64,000 bases of DNA from UBA1205 sp045598105. Its GTDB lineage: Bacteria > Bacteroidota > Bacteroidia > Bacteroidales > WCHB1-69. Positions 26,833 through 36,265 of this stretch are shown one piece after another. The notes under the pieces were generated by a model. That model was not told where the DNA came from and did not search any database. It saw nothing but the letters and a program-made list of their open reading frames with translations. The stretch is taken from NCBI GenBank assembly GCA_045598105.1, contig JAZLLK010000028.1, positions 6,955 through 70,954 of the forward strand, given 5' to 3'. Position 1 is the stretch's first letter. Each line of letters opens with the position of its first letter. Both the position numbers and the translations under genes were made by a program.

Positions 26833-28179
26833 ATGAATACAAAACAAATAATATACATTATACTGTTGATGCTATCAATGTGGAACGCTACAGCTCAAAA
26901 CACTTACCTTCTATACGACCTGCGTACGCCTCAACGTTTGGATGAAAATCCGGGCTGCTATGTCCCTTACAAATTCCACATAGGTTTTCCTGCTCTAAGC
27001 AGGGTACAGGCCGGAGCCGACTCCCCTTTAAGCTATGGAGAAATAATGATGATACAGCCCCGGCTGATGCGGCATATACATACCAATAACTATACACGAC
27101 TTGGCATAAGGGACAATTTGATAGATTTCGGATTTCGTATAAAGAATCATCACTATTTGTTTTTTACAGCCTCGGCACAAGCCGATGCTCTGGTAAATGT
27201 AAAAAAAGGCTTTTTTGACTTTATTATACACGGCAATGCCGACCACGAAGGTGAAAGCATGCAGCTATTAGGCAATGATGCTGTTTATGAGGAAGCGTAT
27301 ATAGCATACGGAATAGGTTACAATATGGAAGTAAACAATCATTTTTCATGGGGTATAAAGCTTAAATACCTGATGGGCATAGCCAATATGTACACTTCAC
27401 AGGCACACATGGAGCTGACAACAGCCCCAAACTATGATTCCTTGAGTATAGACTATGGTTTTATCGCCCGCATGAACAATATGGACTACCTGCTACAGAA
27501 CGACTATGGCAATTATTTGATGCAAACCTTAAAGCACCCCAACCATGGGGCGGCCATAGACGTGGGCTTGCGTTACCGCGTTCACCGCTGTGCGGAGCTG
27601 AGTTTAGCCTGCACCGATATAGGATTTATACGCTGGCAGCAGGTTACGCAGGCAAGCGTTGACTATGCTCACGTTAACTATACCGGTCCGCACATGTACG
27701 GCATGAATGAAAAAACAAGTATGGAAGACTGCCTGGAAGAATTTACCGACTCACTAAAAAGAAGTTTTGAATATAACACCGACACCGTAAGCATACCCTC
27801 TTATAGTAAAATGATAAGCATGCACCTGCATGCCGGCGGCTACCTGTATGCCTCCCGCAACGACCGCTTCGGACTATACTTTCACGCTACCCTCACCCAT
27901 GGACAATTTATTCCTTCAGGTACCATATCCTATCACCACACCTGCGGTAAATGGGTGGATTTTACCATAGGCAATACCTTTAAGAACAATAGCTGGTTCA
28001 ACCCCGGAGCGGGCATATCCTTCCATTTTGGCGTATTCCAAATGTACATAATGGCCGATTACATCAACAGCACCTATATAGACCGCATACGCAACATCAA
28101 TGCGGTAATAGGCATTAATTTCACATACAAACGCTACCCCTATCGCTATCACCGCCGTAATGACAGGGCCAGCAAATAA
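26833..28179 (+). CDS. DUF5723-like outer membrane beta-barrel protein
   Basis: 448 residues with a signal peptide (ending near NATAQ), many aromatic-Gly alternating strands and C-terminal strands such as VIGINFTYKRYPYRYH. The block FPALSRVQAGADSPLSYGEI and the repeating GIGYNMEVNNHFSWGIKLKYLMGIANMYT are typical of the DUF5723 family found only in Bacteroidota. It is probably an outer membrane barrel of unknown function. It is the last gene of the tgt operon and starts four bases after the lipoprotein stop. Confidence 0.75.
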   Translation: MNTKQIIYIILLMLSMWNATAQNTYLLYDLRTPQRLDENPGCYVPYKFHIGFPALSRVQAGADSPLSYGEIMMIQPRLMRHIHTNNYTRLGIRDNLIDFGFRIKNHHYLFFTASAQADALVNVKKGFFDFIIHGNADHEGESMQLLGNDAVYEEAYIAYGIGYNMEVNNHFSWGIKLKYLMGIANMYTSQAHMELTTAPNYDSLSIDYGFIARMNNMDYLLQNDYGNYLMQTLKHPNHGAAIDVGLRYRVHRCAELSLACTDIGFIRWQQVTQASVDYAHVNYTGPHMYGMNEKTSMEDCLEEFTDSLKRSFEYNTDTVSIPSYSKMISMHLHAGGYLYASRNDRFGLYFHATLTHGQFIPSGTISYHHTCGKWVDFTIGNTFKNNSWFNPGAGISFHFGVFQMYIMADYINSTYIDRIRNINAVIGINFTYKRYPYRYHRRNDRASK

Positions 28180-28242
28180 TAACCATACTGGCACATATAA
28201 TACCCTATAAACATACTTTAAGCAATACGGGAGTAATTTCAC

Positions 28243-28250
28243 TAATTTTG
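28243..28250 (+). promoter_or_regulatory. Possible orphan -7 element
   Basis: TAATTTTG fits TAnnTTTG and lies 12 bases before the small reading frame at 28263. No obvious TTTG lies at -33. Confidence 0.4.
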
Positions 28251-28262
28251 AGGTCTAAAAAT

Positions 28263-28358
28263 ATGGCTAAATACACTCCGGCGGTAATAGCCGTAAAAAG
28301 TTTCAGAAAAGGGAATGCCACATATGTGGCATGTTACATGGGAATGTATTTTCTATAG
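28263..28358 (+). CDS. Possible 31-residue small protein
   Basis: A short frame (MAKYTPAVIAVKSFRKGN at the N terminus, ending YVACYMGMYFL) starts just after a -7 consensus. It contains an 18-bp perfect palindrome (28315-28332). The length is too short for a homology claim, and the palindrome makes an RNA or operator role as likely. The rest of the gap from 28180 to 28490 (about 300 bases) holds no other gene I can support. Confidence 0.25.
   Translation: MAKYTPAVIAVKSFRKGNATYVACYMGMYFL
28315..28332. repeat. 18-bp perfect palindrome
   Basis: ATGCCACATATGTGGCAT reads the same on both strands. It lies inside the 28263-28358 frame. No T run follows, so it is not a usual terminator. It could be a dimer-binding operator, or chance. 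Confidence 0.5.
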
Positions 28359-28490
28359 GGAAAACACACTTACAATGCATACCAAACATATAGCATGCTA
28401 TGAAAACATACGCATTAAGTTTTTTATTTTTATAGTTTTTTCTTATTTTACAATAAAAATAAATATATTTTATAATTTTAGTATTCATTT

Positions 28491-29303
28491 TTATAACTTG
28501 GTTACAAATACAAATGTATTCGGTTCCCAGCACATGGCAGGAGGAGCCGACTCAAATATGCCATATACGGTAGCACCGCTACCCGAGAGAGAGGCGTACA
28601 CGGCACCCTGCTGCAGCAATCGACTTTTAATATGAGCTAACGCAGGATAGAGCGGAAAAAGCGTATCTTCAAAGTCGTTATGCAATGCCTGCTGCCACTG
28701 AGCAAGCGGAAGCTGCAATAGAGAGCATATATCCACATTGGCATTACGGCACACACAATTACGATAGGCATCAGCAGTAGGAATATGCACATCGGGCTTT
28801 ACCAGCATTATATATTTACCTTGCAATTGAGCAAGGGTAATATAGGACAGTTCATCACCTTTCCCTCTTCCTATAGCCGGCTGATGTTGAATAAAAAAGG
28901 CGCAGTCACTACCTAATTCGGAAGCATATTCACACAAGGTAAGCGGGGACAAATGCAATTCAAACAAATCATTAAGCAGCAATAAAGTATAAGCGGCGTC
29001 GGCGCTGCCGCCACCCAAACCGGCACCCATAGGCACACATTTATGCAGGTGTATGCTTACCGGAGGGCAGGCATGCCTGCGTTCCATAAGCCTATAGGCT
29101 TTTACCGTCAAATTATGCTCCGTATCGCCTTCCACGGGAATTCCGCTTGCCGAATAAGCAAATACCGATGAGGGTACTATTTCAAGCACATCGCTAAGGG
29201 CGTTAACAGGATAAAAGCCGGTGGCTAAATTATGAAAGCCGTCAGCCCGCTTATTCAATATATATAAGCCAATATTAATTTTACAGGGAGGAAAGAATAT
29301 CAT
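28491..29303 (-). CDS. ispE: 4-diphosphocytidyl-2-C-methyl-D-erythritol kinase
   Basis: 270 residues from the ATG at 29303. GHMP kinase motifs are present: PPCKINIGLYI at the N terminus, the phosphate loop PMGAGLGGGSADAAY and SGSGATVYGIF near the C terminus. IspE phosphorylates CDP-ME in the non-mevalonate isoprenoid pathway. The reading frame stays open upstream through the tRNA-Gly gene, but a -7 element at 29334-29341 and homology decide for 29303. Confidence 0.95.
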   Translation of the reverse strand: MIFFPPCKINIGLYILNKRADGFHNLATGFYPVNALSDVLEIVPSSVFAYSASGIPVEGDTEHNLTVKAYRLMERRHACPPVSIHLHKCVPMGAGLGGGSADAAYTLLLLNDLFELHLSPLTLCEYASELGSDCAFFIQHQPAIGRGKGDELSYITLAQLQGKYIMLVKPDVHIPTADAYRNCVCRNANVDICSLLQLPLAQWQQALHNDFEDTLFPLYPALAHIKSRLLQQGAVYASLSGSGATVYGIFESAPPAMCWEPNTFVFVTKL

Positions 29304-29333
29304 ACCGCCTATGTTAATGCTATAAATAAAATG

Positions 29334-29341
29334 CAAAGATA
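29334..29341 (-). promoter_or_regulatory. -7 promoter element of ispE
   Basis: TATCTTTG on the minus strand fits TAnnTTTG, 30 bases before the ispE start. It rules out the long upstream extension. Confidence 0.6.
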
Positions 29342-29422
29342 GCATTTTTTTTGCGGACTTGGCTACAACCATACTGACAAAAAAAAGAAGTACACTCTTA
29401 CAAGCATACTTCTTAGGAGAAG

Positions 29423-29495
<73 letters not shown>

Positions 29496-29511
29496 GGCCT
29501 TTTTTATTTAG

Positions 29512-29596
29512 TACCTCGGGCGGGACTTGAACCCGCACGAACGTAATGTTCAAGGGATTTTAAGTCCCTCGTGTCTACCAATTCCACCACCAAGGC
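29512..29596 (-). tRNA. tRNA-Leu (TAA)
   Basis: 85 bases with a long variable arm. The acceptor stem GCCTTGG pairs with CCGAGGT, the anticodon loop ACTTAAAAT gives TAA, and the T arm is GCGGGTTCAAGTCCCGC. It lies between the two tRNA-Gly copies. Confidence 0.95.
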
Positions 29597-29604
29597 ATCC
29601 GTAG

Positions 29605-29677
<73 letters not shown>

Positions 29678-29691
29678 AGTATTTGAGACTG

Positions 29692-29699
29692 CAAAGGTA
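29692..29699 (-). promoter_or_regulatory. -7 promoter element of the tRNA cluster
   Basis: TACCTTTG on the minus strand fits TAnnTTTG and lies 14 bases before the first tRNA-Gly. Confidence 0.6.
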
Positions 29700-29884
29700 C
29701 AATTTTTTTTAATACCATACAGCCTGATTATGTTTTTTTATACAAATATATGTATAATCAACTCATATTCAACAATAAAAAATTTACATCACATTATTTA
29801 TCCACACCTATACAATAGGAGAACAAGCGTTTATTTCACCATTACTTCTCTTCAAAAAAGCAGGATTACACTGCTCTGCCACGA

Positions 29885-31399
29885 TTATTCAAAGCTGACA
29901 TCTATTACGGGTGTTACTTTTACGCCGTCGTAACGGGTTTCTACGCCCATATTATAGGTGGTAATATATAGCACATTGCCGTTTTCATCATACTTAATGG
30001 CATTACCATGTAGCAGGCCGCTGCTATAGTTATATTCGGCCATTTTGGCGGCATTTTCCCAATAGTATATTACTTTACCGTCATATTCACCGTTAAAATA
30101 GTGTTCTTCCACTTTGATACGCCCGCCCGGATAATAAGTTTTCCAGCAACCTTCTCTGTTACCGTTATCATATTTACCTGTAATAAGGGTACTATCATTA
30201 CGATAATACCATCGGCCTGTTTCCAGCCCGGCATCATAATTACCGCATTCCAGTGTATCGCCTTCTACGGAAAGTGAAAAAGACAGCCCCTGCATATCGC
30301 CGTCATCATATTCTTCCATAGCCAGCACTTCACCCGACGGATAGTACCACCACCACTGCCCGTCCTTTTTACCTTTAGAGGTATAGGAGCCCTCTATTTC
30401 GGTACGACCATCCTCATAATAATAATACCACTGCCCGGCAGGTTTACTGTTAATATACTTACCTTTAGCCTTAAGCATACCGGAAGGATAGAATTCTTTC
30501 CACATACCCTGTTTTTTACCGTTATCATCCACCACACCCTCACCCAGGCGAATACCGTTATGAAATATATAACTTTTTATTACTTTGCCGGTGCTGTCAT
30601 ATTCACGGCGTACACCTTCGGGCACACCTTTAAAATAATGGGCTACGGTGTGTATTTTTCCGTTAGGATGGTAATCTGTTTTACGGTCCAAATGCATGGT
30701 TTCGGTGGCATTTTCTATAAGTATATCGTTTTCATATTTTTCTATATACTTAAAATTACCATTGGCATCATAGTACTTAAAATAGCCGTTCTTTTTACCG
30801 TTCAAATACGTACCTTCAGCCAATAATATGCCTTGAGGAGAAAATTGCTTCCACTGTCCGTTTTTTTGGCCGGAGGCATTATATCGGTTCACGTACTCCC
30901 GTTTTATCACATTGCCTTCTTCATAATGCCATACAGTGTGTATATTACCTAAAGTATCAGTCATACGTGCCCAGCCGTGCTCTTTGCCACCTTCATAGGG
31001 TATAACTGCCAGCACGTGCCCCGCACTGTCCTTACGATACACATTACCTGTAATAGTGTCATGCCTATAGGTAATTTCCTCTATGTAAGAGGCGGTGTAT
31101 ATACGGGTAATTCCCTCATAATGACTATTATGATAACTTATTTCAGATTGTATATTACCCTGCTCATCATAAAACTTCCATACGCTGTCAAGCAGCATAT
31201 CCTTGCGGTTACCCTCAGAACGCAACACCCCTGACGGATAATAGGATTTCCAGTAGCCGTCGGGCTTGCCGTTACGCATATAGCCCTCACTCGACAGGGT
31301 ACCATCCTGATAGTAAAACCGTTGCAATGTACTGTCAGATTGTGCCCACACGAGGCTTACACTCCACACCAATAAGCATAATGCTAATCCCTTTTTCAT
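29885..31399 (-). CDS. Secreted MORN/YwqK-repeat protein
   Basis: 504 residues from the ATG at 31399, with a signal peptide ending at VWAQ. The rest is at least ten tandem repeats of the form GxWxxYYPSGxLxxEGxY (GYWKSYYPSGVLRSEGN, GQWKQFSPQGILLAEGTY, GMWKEFYPSGMLKAKGKY). This is the MORN-like repeat of the YwqK family. Such proteins are often listed as antitoxin components, but here no toxin gene is adjacent and the protein is exported, so a surface or periplasmic binding role is more likely. No T9SS sorting domain is seen at the end (VTPVIDVSFE). Confidence 0.85.
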   Translation of the reverse strand: MKKGLALCLLVWSVSLVWAQSDSTLQRFYYQDGTLSSEGYMRNGKPDGYWKSYYPSGVLRSEGNRKDMLLDSVWKFYDEQGNIQSEISYHNSHYEGITRIYTASYIEEITYRHDTITGNVYRKDSAGHVLAVIPYEGGKEHGWARMTDTLGNIHTVWHYEEGNVIKREYVNRYNASGQKNGQWKQFSPQGILLAEGTYLNGKKNGYFKYYDANGNFKYIEKYENDILIENATETMHLDRKTDYHPNGKIHTVAHYFKGVPEGVRREYDSTGKVIKSYIFHNGIRLGEGVVDDNGKKQGMWKEFYPSGMLKAKGKYINSKPAGQWYYYYEDGRTEIEGSYTSKGKKDGQWWWYYPSGEVLAMEEYDDGDMQGLSFSLSVEGDTLECGNYDAGLETGRWYYRNDSTLITGKYDNGNREGCWKTYYPGGRIKVEEHYFNGEYDGKVIYYWENAAKMAEYNYSSGLLHGNAIKYDENGNVLYITTYNMGVETRYDGVKVTPVIDVSFE

Positions 31400-31425
31400 A
31401 TTTTCTATAGGCATATATACGCATG

Positions 31426-31433
31426 CAAAGATA
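31426..31433 (-). promoter_or_regulatory. -7 promoter element of the MORN-repeat gene
   Basis: TATCTTTG on the minus strand fits TAnnTTTG, 26 bases before the ATG at 31399. It supports that start over the one at 31414. Confidence 0.55.
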
Positions 31434-31638
31434 ACATTTTTTATACTACTATGACCGACTCCGGTACTTAATATTTTTTTTTGCTTTCAGGCAACATTTT
31501 ATCTGTAAATGGTGTCTATATAAATGGTGAAGTTTTTTTTTAGGGCAAAAAAAATTACAAGAATAAGTAAAGGCAGACACTATTCTTACATCACCATTAA
31601 TAAAAGGTTCTGCTATATAATTTAATTGGAAAAGAAGA

Positions 31639-32835
31639 ATGAAAAAATTATTTATCATCATGTTAGCCATACTCATCTGCGGATGTGTATGGGCTCAAAA
31701 ATCCGGCATCGGCTTTATGCGTAACACATCTGAAGCCATAAAAACGAATCAAAAAGAAGCCATGGTACGTAAAGCAAACATCAATTATGAAATGACGGGA
31801 TACACCACCAGTGATAACTTACGCACCGTACGCTTTACCTACAATGCACAGCACAAGCTTATAGCCTGCTATAGTGATGAAGCAGGTGACTACACAGTAA
31901 TAGACTCCATGAAATATGACGCTAATGGCAATATGGTACGCATGGATGGTTACCAATGGATAGATAACACATGGAAACATGTATATTATATAGAATACAC
32001 CTATGATAATAACAACAACCGCACTTCCAGAACCAATTACAACCTATTCCAGGGAGAATGGAACTTAGGCGGAGTATACAGCTACACTTACAATAGCAAT
32101 AATCAGCTGATATATAAAAAGCTCACCATGGGCAACAATGTGATATCTGCTGTAGATTACACGTATGAAAACGGACATTTGTCCACCGAAGTATGGAGTT
32201 ATAGCAGATATGGCGGTGGCATGGAAACTTCGGAAAAAATATGCTACTACTACACCAATAATAAGCTCACCCGCTCGGAAGACAGCACCTACACGGAAGG
32301 CTTATACTACTATTACGGCCGCAAAGAATATGACTACAACACTAGCGGCAATATGACAGAATATCGTAAATATGACGAAGAACATGTATTGGCAGAAAAG
32401 TCCATATTCACATACGATACCCAATACAAGTTGGAGAACACCGCCATGCCTGTATCACCCGAATTGGAACGACCTTACCTGTATAACAATACCAATATAT
32501 ATACCAAAGAAATGTGGCACACCTTGGCCATAGGCAATGAACTCAAATATGCATTTGACTACAATTACACCTATAGCACCCCTACTGCCATAGCCGATAA
32601 CGAGGTGAAAAATGTAAGCCTGAATCCTAATCCTGCCCGCAACATGCTTTGCATAAGCGGTGAATATGAAAACATACAAAGCATGGATATATACAATATA
32701 GCCGGTCAAAAAGTAATGCATGTAAACGAATATGTAAACGTATTAGACATATCGACATTGGCCAATGGCATGTACCTGCTTCAATTGAATGGCGAGCAAG
32801 CCCGCTTTACAGGTAAATTTGTAAAAGCACATTAA
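31639..32835 (+). CDS. Secreted T9SS client with YD-like repeats
   Basis: 398 residues with a signal peptide (ending at VWAQ). The middle has tandem Tyr/Asn/Asp-rich segments (YTYDNNNNRTSRTNY, YSYTYNSNNQLIYKKLT, KEYDYNTSGNMTEYRKYD) like the sugar-binding repeats of RHS/YD proteins. The last 75 residues are a type A sorting domain (SLNPNPARNMLCI, IYNIAGQKVMHV, LDISTLANGMYLLQL), so it is exported by T9SS and anchored or released at the surface. The exact partner is unknown. A 12-bp-stem terminator follows. Confidence 0.85.
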   Translation: MKKLFIIMLAILICGCVWAQKSGIGFMRNTSEAIKTNQKEAMVRKANINYEMTGYTTSDNLRTVRFTYNAQHKLIACYSDEAGDYTVIDSMKYDANGNMVRMDGYQWIDNTWKHVYYIEYTYDNNNNRTSRTNYNLFQGEWNLGGVYSYTYNSNNQLIYKKLTMGNNVISAVDYTYENGHLSTEVWSYSRYGGGMETSEKICYYYTNNKLTRSEDSTYTEGLYYYYGRKEYDYNTSGNMTEYRKYDEEHVLAEKSIFTYDTQYKLENTAMPVSPELERPYLYNNTNIYTKEMWHTLAIGNELKYAFDYNYTYSTPTAIADNEVKNVSLNPNPARNMLCISGEYENIQSMDIYNIAGQKVMHVNEYVNVLDISTLANGMYLLQLNGEQARFTGKFVKAH

Positions 32836-32859
32836 TTCCCAAAATCCATACAACCTCCC

Positions 32860-32895
32860 AAGAAGCACCTTACACAAGGTGCTTCTTATTTTTTA
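32860..32895 (+). terminator. Terminator of the 31639 T9SS gene
   Basis: A 12-bp perfect stem (32860-32871 with 32876-32887), loop ACAC, followed by a T tract. The remaining 240 bases to 33135 hold nothing I can assign. Confidence 0.85.
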
Positions 32896-33135
32896 TATAT
32901 ACCTGATTATATACCACCATACATACAGGCTACCCGTGCTATGCATAATACATTGACTAGTGCGTATATGGTATATTCATACGCTATCGGTACTAACTTC
33001 ATAAAAAAAAGATGTATGTGAAAGAGGGAAGAGAAAAAGGGAACCGACTTTTAACACCAATATCATAACAGGCATACGCCCAAAGGTGTACACATGCAGC
33101 ATTATTACATATAGGACAACTCAGGCTGTATAAAG

Positions 33136-34992
33136 TTAAAACTGAAAATATATAAAGGCCTGAAAATCGGCGGTAACAAACTGGTATACCACAAACACTG
33201 TTACCACCACGACCAGTAATATAACAGGCAATGGCAAAGTGGCAAAATTATAGCGGTACAGGCGTTTAAAGCGGTCGGGCAGCCAGTGAATAATCATACC
33301 CAAAACAAAAAGCAATATAACCTTATAATGAGATGCACATATAGTGCCTATTAGCGACATATCCCACAGGTTTCCTATTTGTGCTACCATATTTTTAGCG
33401 GTATTCCATGCTTCTTCGTTGGCTATGGCAGGGTCCAAATTGGATCCGGAGCGGAAGAACAACCGGGTGAAGGTAATGAACACAAAGGTGGTAAATACTG
33501 CCCATACATGGGAAAGCCATTTTACAGGCTGAGGCGACACCACTACATGGTATAGCATAGAGAGCAAGGCTCCCGCAAACAACATACCTGTCCACACCAC
33601 TCCTATACGGAATATGGGAGCGGGCATAAAATATTGTAACAGTAGCATAAGGGCAAACAAGGCTAAGGTTACTGCGGCCTTCATATAATGATTGCAGCGT
33701 TTCCAAAATTCAAAGGCCAGCATACCCATGCCGTTGAGGCCGCCCCATATCATAAAATTCCAGCTGGCGCCGTGCCACAATCCGCCCAGCAACATGGTAT
33801 CCATACGGTTAATATTGGTAAATATGGCTTTGCGTGCCGAAGGCACTAAAATATACACCATAGCTACCACCAACATAACAGACACGATAGTGATACTTAC
33901 CCACACATTGTTCACCAGGAACATAGCTATAAGCAGTATAACAGCCAATATGAAAAAAGTGCCGAAGGTAGCATTGCGGTTACCGCCCAGCGGTATATAA
34001 AGATAACTTTGCAGCCACTTAGATAATGATATGTGCCACCGTTTCCAAAAATTACCCGGATTTACAGCTTTATAGGGAGAGTTGAAGTTTTGAGGCAATT
34101 TAAATCCCATAAGCGAGGCTACACCTATGGCTATATCGGTATAGCCCGAAAAATCGGCATATACCTGCAGGGAATAGGCAAACAGGGCAAACAGATTTTC
34201 AAATCCGGTAAACATTAAAGGATTGGAGAACACCCTGTCAATAAAATTCACGGCCAAATAATCGCTCAATATCATTTTTTTTGCCAAGCCGTTGAGTATC
34301 CAAAATACGGCTATACCGAATTGCTTACGGGACAAAAAATAAGGAGTATGCAGTTGAGGTACAAACTCATTGGCTCTTACTATAGGGCCTGCCACCAGTT
34401 GGGGAAAAAAGCTGACATAAAAACCAAAGTCCAATATATTGTTCACAGGCTCTATTTTTTGCCTATATACATCCATGATATAACTGATAGTTTGGAAAGT
34501 ATAGAACGATATACCCACAGGCAGCAATATTTTATCCACGGTAAAGTGGGAGCCTGTAAAGTTATTGGCCCATAAGGCCAAATAATTTACCACATGTATA
34601 TGAGTACCCAGCAAGCTGTTAATAACATCTACAAAGAAATAGGCGTATTTAAAATAGAACAGCACGCTCAAATTAAGCACCAGAGCCAGTAGCACCCATC
34701 CGTTCTTTCGTTTACGGGTAGCCGCATGATATATACCTTTTCCTATGAAGAAATTAATAAAAATATCAAATACGAGTATCAAAACAAACATACCGCTTGT
34801 TTTGAAATAGAAGAACAAACTCACAAACAGCAAAAAGCTATTACGCAGCAGCAGTTTGCTGTGTAAAAAAGAGAAGAACAGCATTATCACGGCGAAGAAT
34901 GCCCAAAAGTAAAACCGGGTAAACAATAAGGGCTGTTCCGCATTGAATGCGAATACACGGTCCAAAAATGCAAGTATATTATTCCAATCCAT
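33136..34992 (-). CDS. MBOAT-family O-acyltransferase (AlgI-like)
   Basis: 618 residues with about eleven helices. MBOAT hallmarks are PVGISFYTFQTISYIMDVYR, the ADFSGYTDIAIG block, FWKRWHISLSKWLQSYLYIPLGGNR and LLGGLWHGASWNFMIWGGLNG, which carries the catalytic His. AlgI-like proteins move acyl groups across the inner membrane to O-acylate a glycan. Two SGNH proteins lie directly upstream with overlapping or abutting ends, the usual partners that transfer the acyl group to the polymer. Confidence 0.93.
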   Translation of the reverse strand: MDWNNILAFLDRVFAFNAEQPLLFTRFYFWAFFAVIMLFFSFLHSKLLLRNSFLLFVSLFFYFKTSGMFVLILVFDIFINFFIGKGIYHAATRKRKNGWVLLALVLNLSVLFYFKYAYFFVDVINSLLGTHIHVVNYLALWANNFTGSHFTVDKILLPVGISFYTFQTISYIMDVYRQKIEPVNNILDFGFYVSFFPQLVAGPIVRANEFVPQLHTPYFLSRKQFGIAVFWILNGLAKKMILSDYLAVNFIDRVFSNPLMFTGFENLFALFAYSLQVYADFSGYTDIAIGVASLMGFKLPQNFNSPYKAVNPGNFWKRWHISLSKWLQSYLYIPLGGNRNATFGTFFILAVILLIAMFLVNNVWVSITIVSVMLVVAMVYILVPSARKAIFTNINRMDTMLLGGLWHGASWNFMIWGGLNGMGMLAFEFWKRCNHYMKAAVTLALFALMLLLQYFMPAPIFRIGVVWTGMLFAGALLSMLYHVVVSPQPVKWLSHVWAVFTTFVFITFTRLFFRSGSNLDPAIANEEAWNTAKNMVAQIGNLWDMSLIGTICASHYKVILLFVLGMIIHWLPDRFKRLYRYNFATLPLPVILLVVVVTVFVVYQFVTADFQAFIYFQF

Positions 34993-36265
34993 GTGATTTT
35001 GCTTTGTTTTTAAGATATGTTTCGTATTCCATGAGCATGGCGTTGAACAGCACGTCGCCCCATATATTATAGCCCGTGGTGGTAAAGTGCACCTTATCTT
35101 TTTTGGCCAGGCCGGCTTTTTCCCAATCGGCCATTGATTTTAAGCCGCCCATGTAGGCAAACCAGTCAAATACGCCCGTATGATAATAAGTAGCCAGGCT
35201 TTTAAAGGCCAATTCCGCCAAATATCCGTTAGGGTTATTGGCATAGCTGCGACGGTTTTTGCGGTAACTGTCGTTATTGGTGGTAAACAGCACCTGACAT
35301 TGTGGTGCCACCGAGCGTATGCGGGTTATTAAGCGTTTATAATTCTGTATAAATACCGTGGTATCAAAATCGGTACCGCTGGCATCATTGATACCTATGG
35401 AGAATATGCACAAGTCGGGCTTAAGCAACTGCAAGTCCTTCTCCATGAGTTCGCAACGCAAATACGAAGGCACGCTGGCGCCATTAATACCTATATCCAC
35501 ATACGAAAGGCCGCCCTGTTCGTTGTCGGCATAAAAGCCTCGCAAGTAGAAATTTTCCCACAGGCTGTCGCCTACGGATTCAAAGGCCACGGTAAAGCCT
35601 TCTACCAATGTATCCAAGTCAAAACGGTAAGCTTTAATATCTTCATTATAATCGCCGTAGGCCACCAGTGAATCACCATATATCAGCTTAGGCTGTACCC
35701 AAGAGGAATCGCTGTAACCCAGCAGGTACACTACGGAGAAGGAAAAATGTATGCTGTCATTATTACGCATGGCTATGGTAGCAGTACTCAGGGTATCATG
35801 CGGTACGCCGCAAATGCCCATAACACCCATACCGTAAGAGGCATCACGCTGAGTATTTTTACAATAGAACCATTTACCGCTATGGTTCGATTTATAGCTC
35901 ACAGGGTTATTGGTTCCGGCCACATGAAAAGGAAAGAGCATACCGCGTGAAGAGGTCATATCAGGAACAAGGGTAAGCCAATGGGAGCGATGACGATTAG
36001 TAAATATTCCGGCCTGTATATGTGAGCCGCCCATGTGCAGTATGGTAAACTTATGGTTGCCACCATCAAATATGTGGTGGTCAAGAAATTGAAAAAAACA
36101 TTCCAATGCCATGGTGTCACCGCCGGGGTATTCTATATGGCCCATATCGGCACTATAATGCGGGCTTAGGGGCACAGGCTTGTGTGGCCATTGGGCCTGC
36201 GTGTTCATGGTGCACAGCAGGCATATTTCACACATTATCACCTTTATATATGTAGCACGTTTCAT
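34979..36265 (-). CDS. SGNH/GDSL hydrolase-family protein (O-acylation partner 1)
   Basis: 428 residues with a signal peptide (NTQAQ cleavage region). SGNH blocks are HMGGSHIQAG (block I), FSIGINDASG (block III) and DKVHFTTTGYNIWG (block V with the catalytic Asp-His). The protein is presumably periplasmic. It overlaps the MBOAT gene by 14 bases. Its role as an O-acetyl transferase or esterase is inferred from the pairing with MBOAT. Confidence 0.85.
   Translation of the reverse strand: MKRATYIKVIMCEICLLCTMNTQAQWPHKPVPLSPHYSADMGHIEYPGGDTMALECFFQFLDHHIFDGGNHKFTILHMGGSHIQAGIFTNRHRSHWLTLVPDMTSSRGMLFPFHVAGTNNPVSYKSNHSGKWFYCKNTQRDASYGMGVMGICGVPHDTLSTATIAMRNNDSIHFSFSVVYLLGYSDSSWVQPKLIYGDSLVAYGDYNEDIKAYRFDLDTLVEGFTVAFESVGDSLWENFYLRGFYADNEQGGLSYVDIGINGASVPSYLRCELMEKDLQLLKPDLCIFSIGINDASGTDFDTTVFIQNYKRLITRIRSVAPQCQVLFTTNNDSYRKNRRSYANNPNGYLAELAFKSLATYYHTGVFDWFAYMGGLKSMADWEKAGLAKKDKVHFTTTGYNIWGDVLFNAMLMEYETYLKNKAKSHGLE

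Noticed and set aside
28303..28635. Two AT-rich frames before ispE
   Set aside because: They run through a Lys/Ile/Phe-rich stretch without promoter or family, and the plus-strand one enters ispE antisense.
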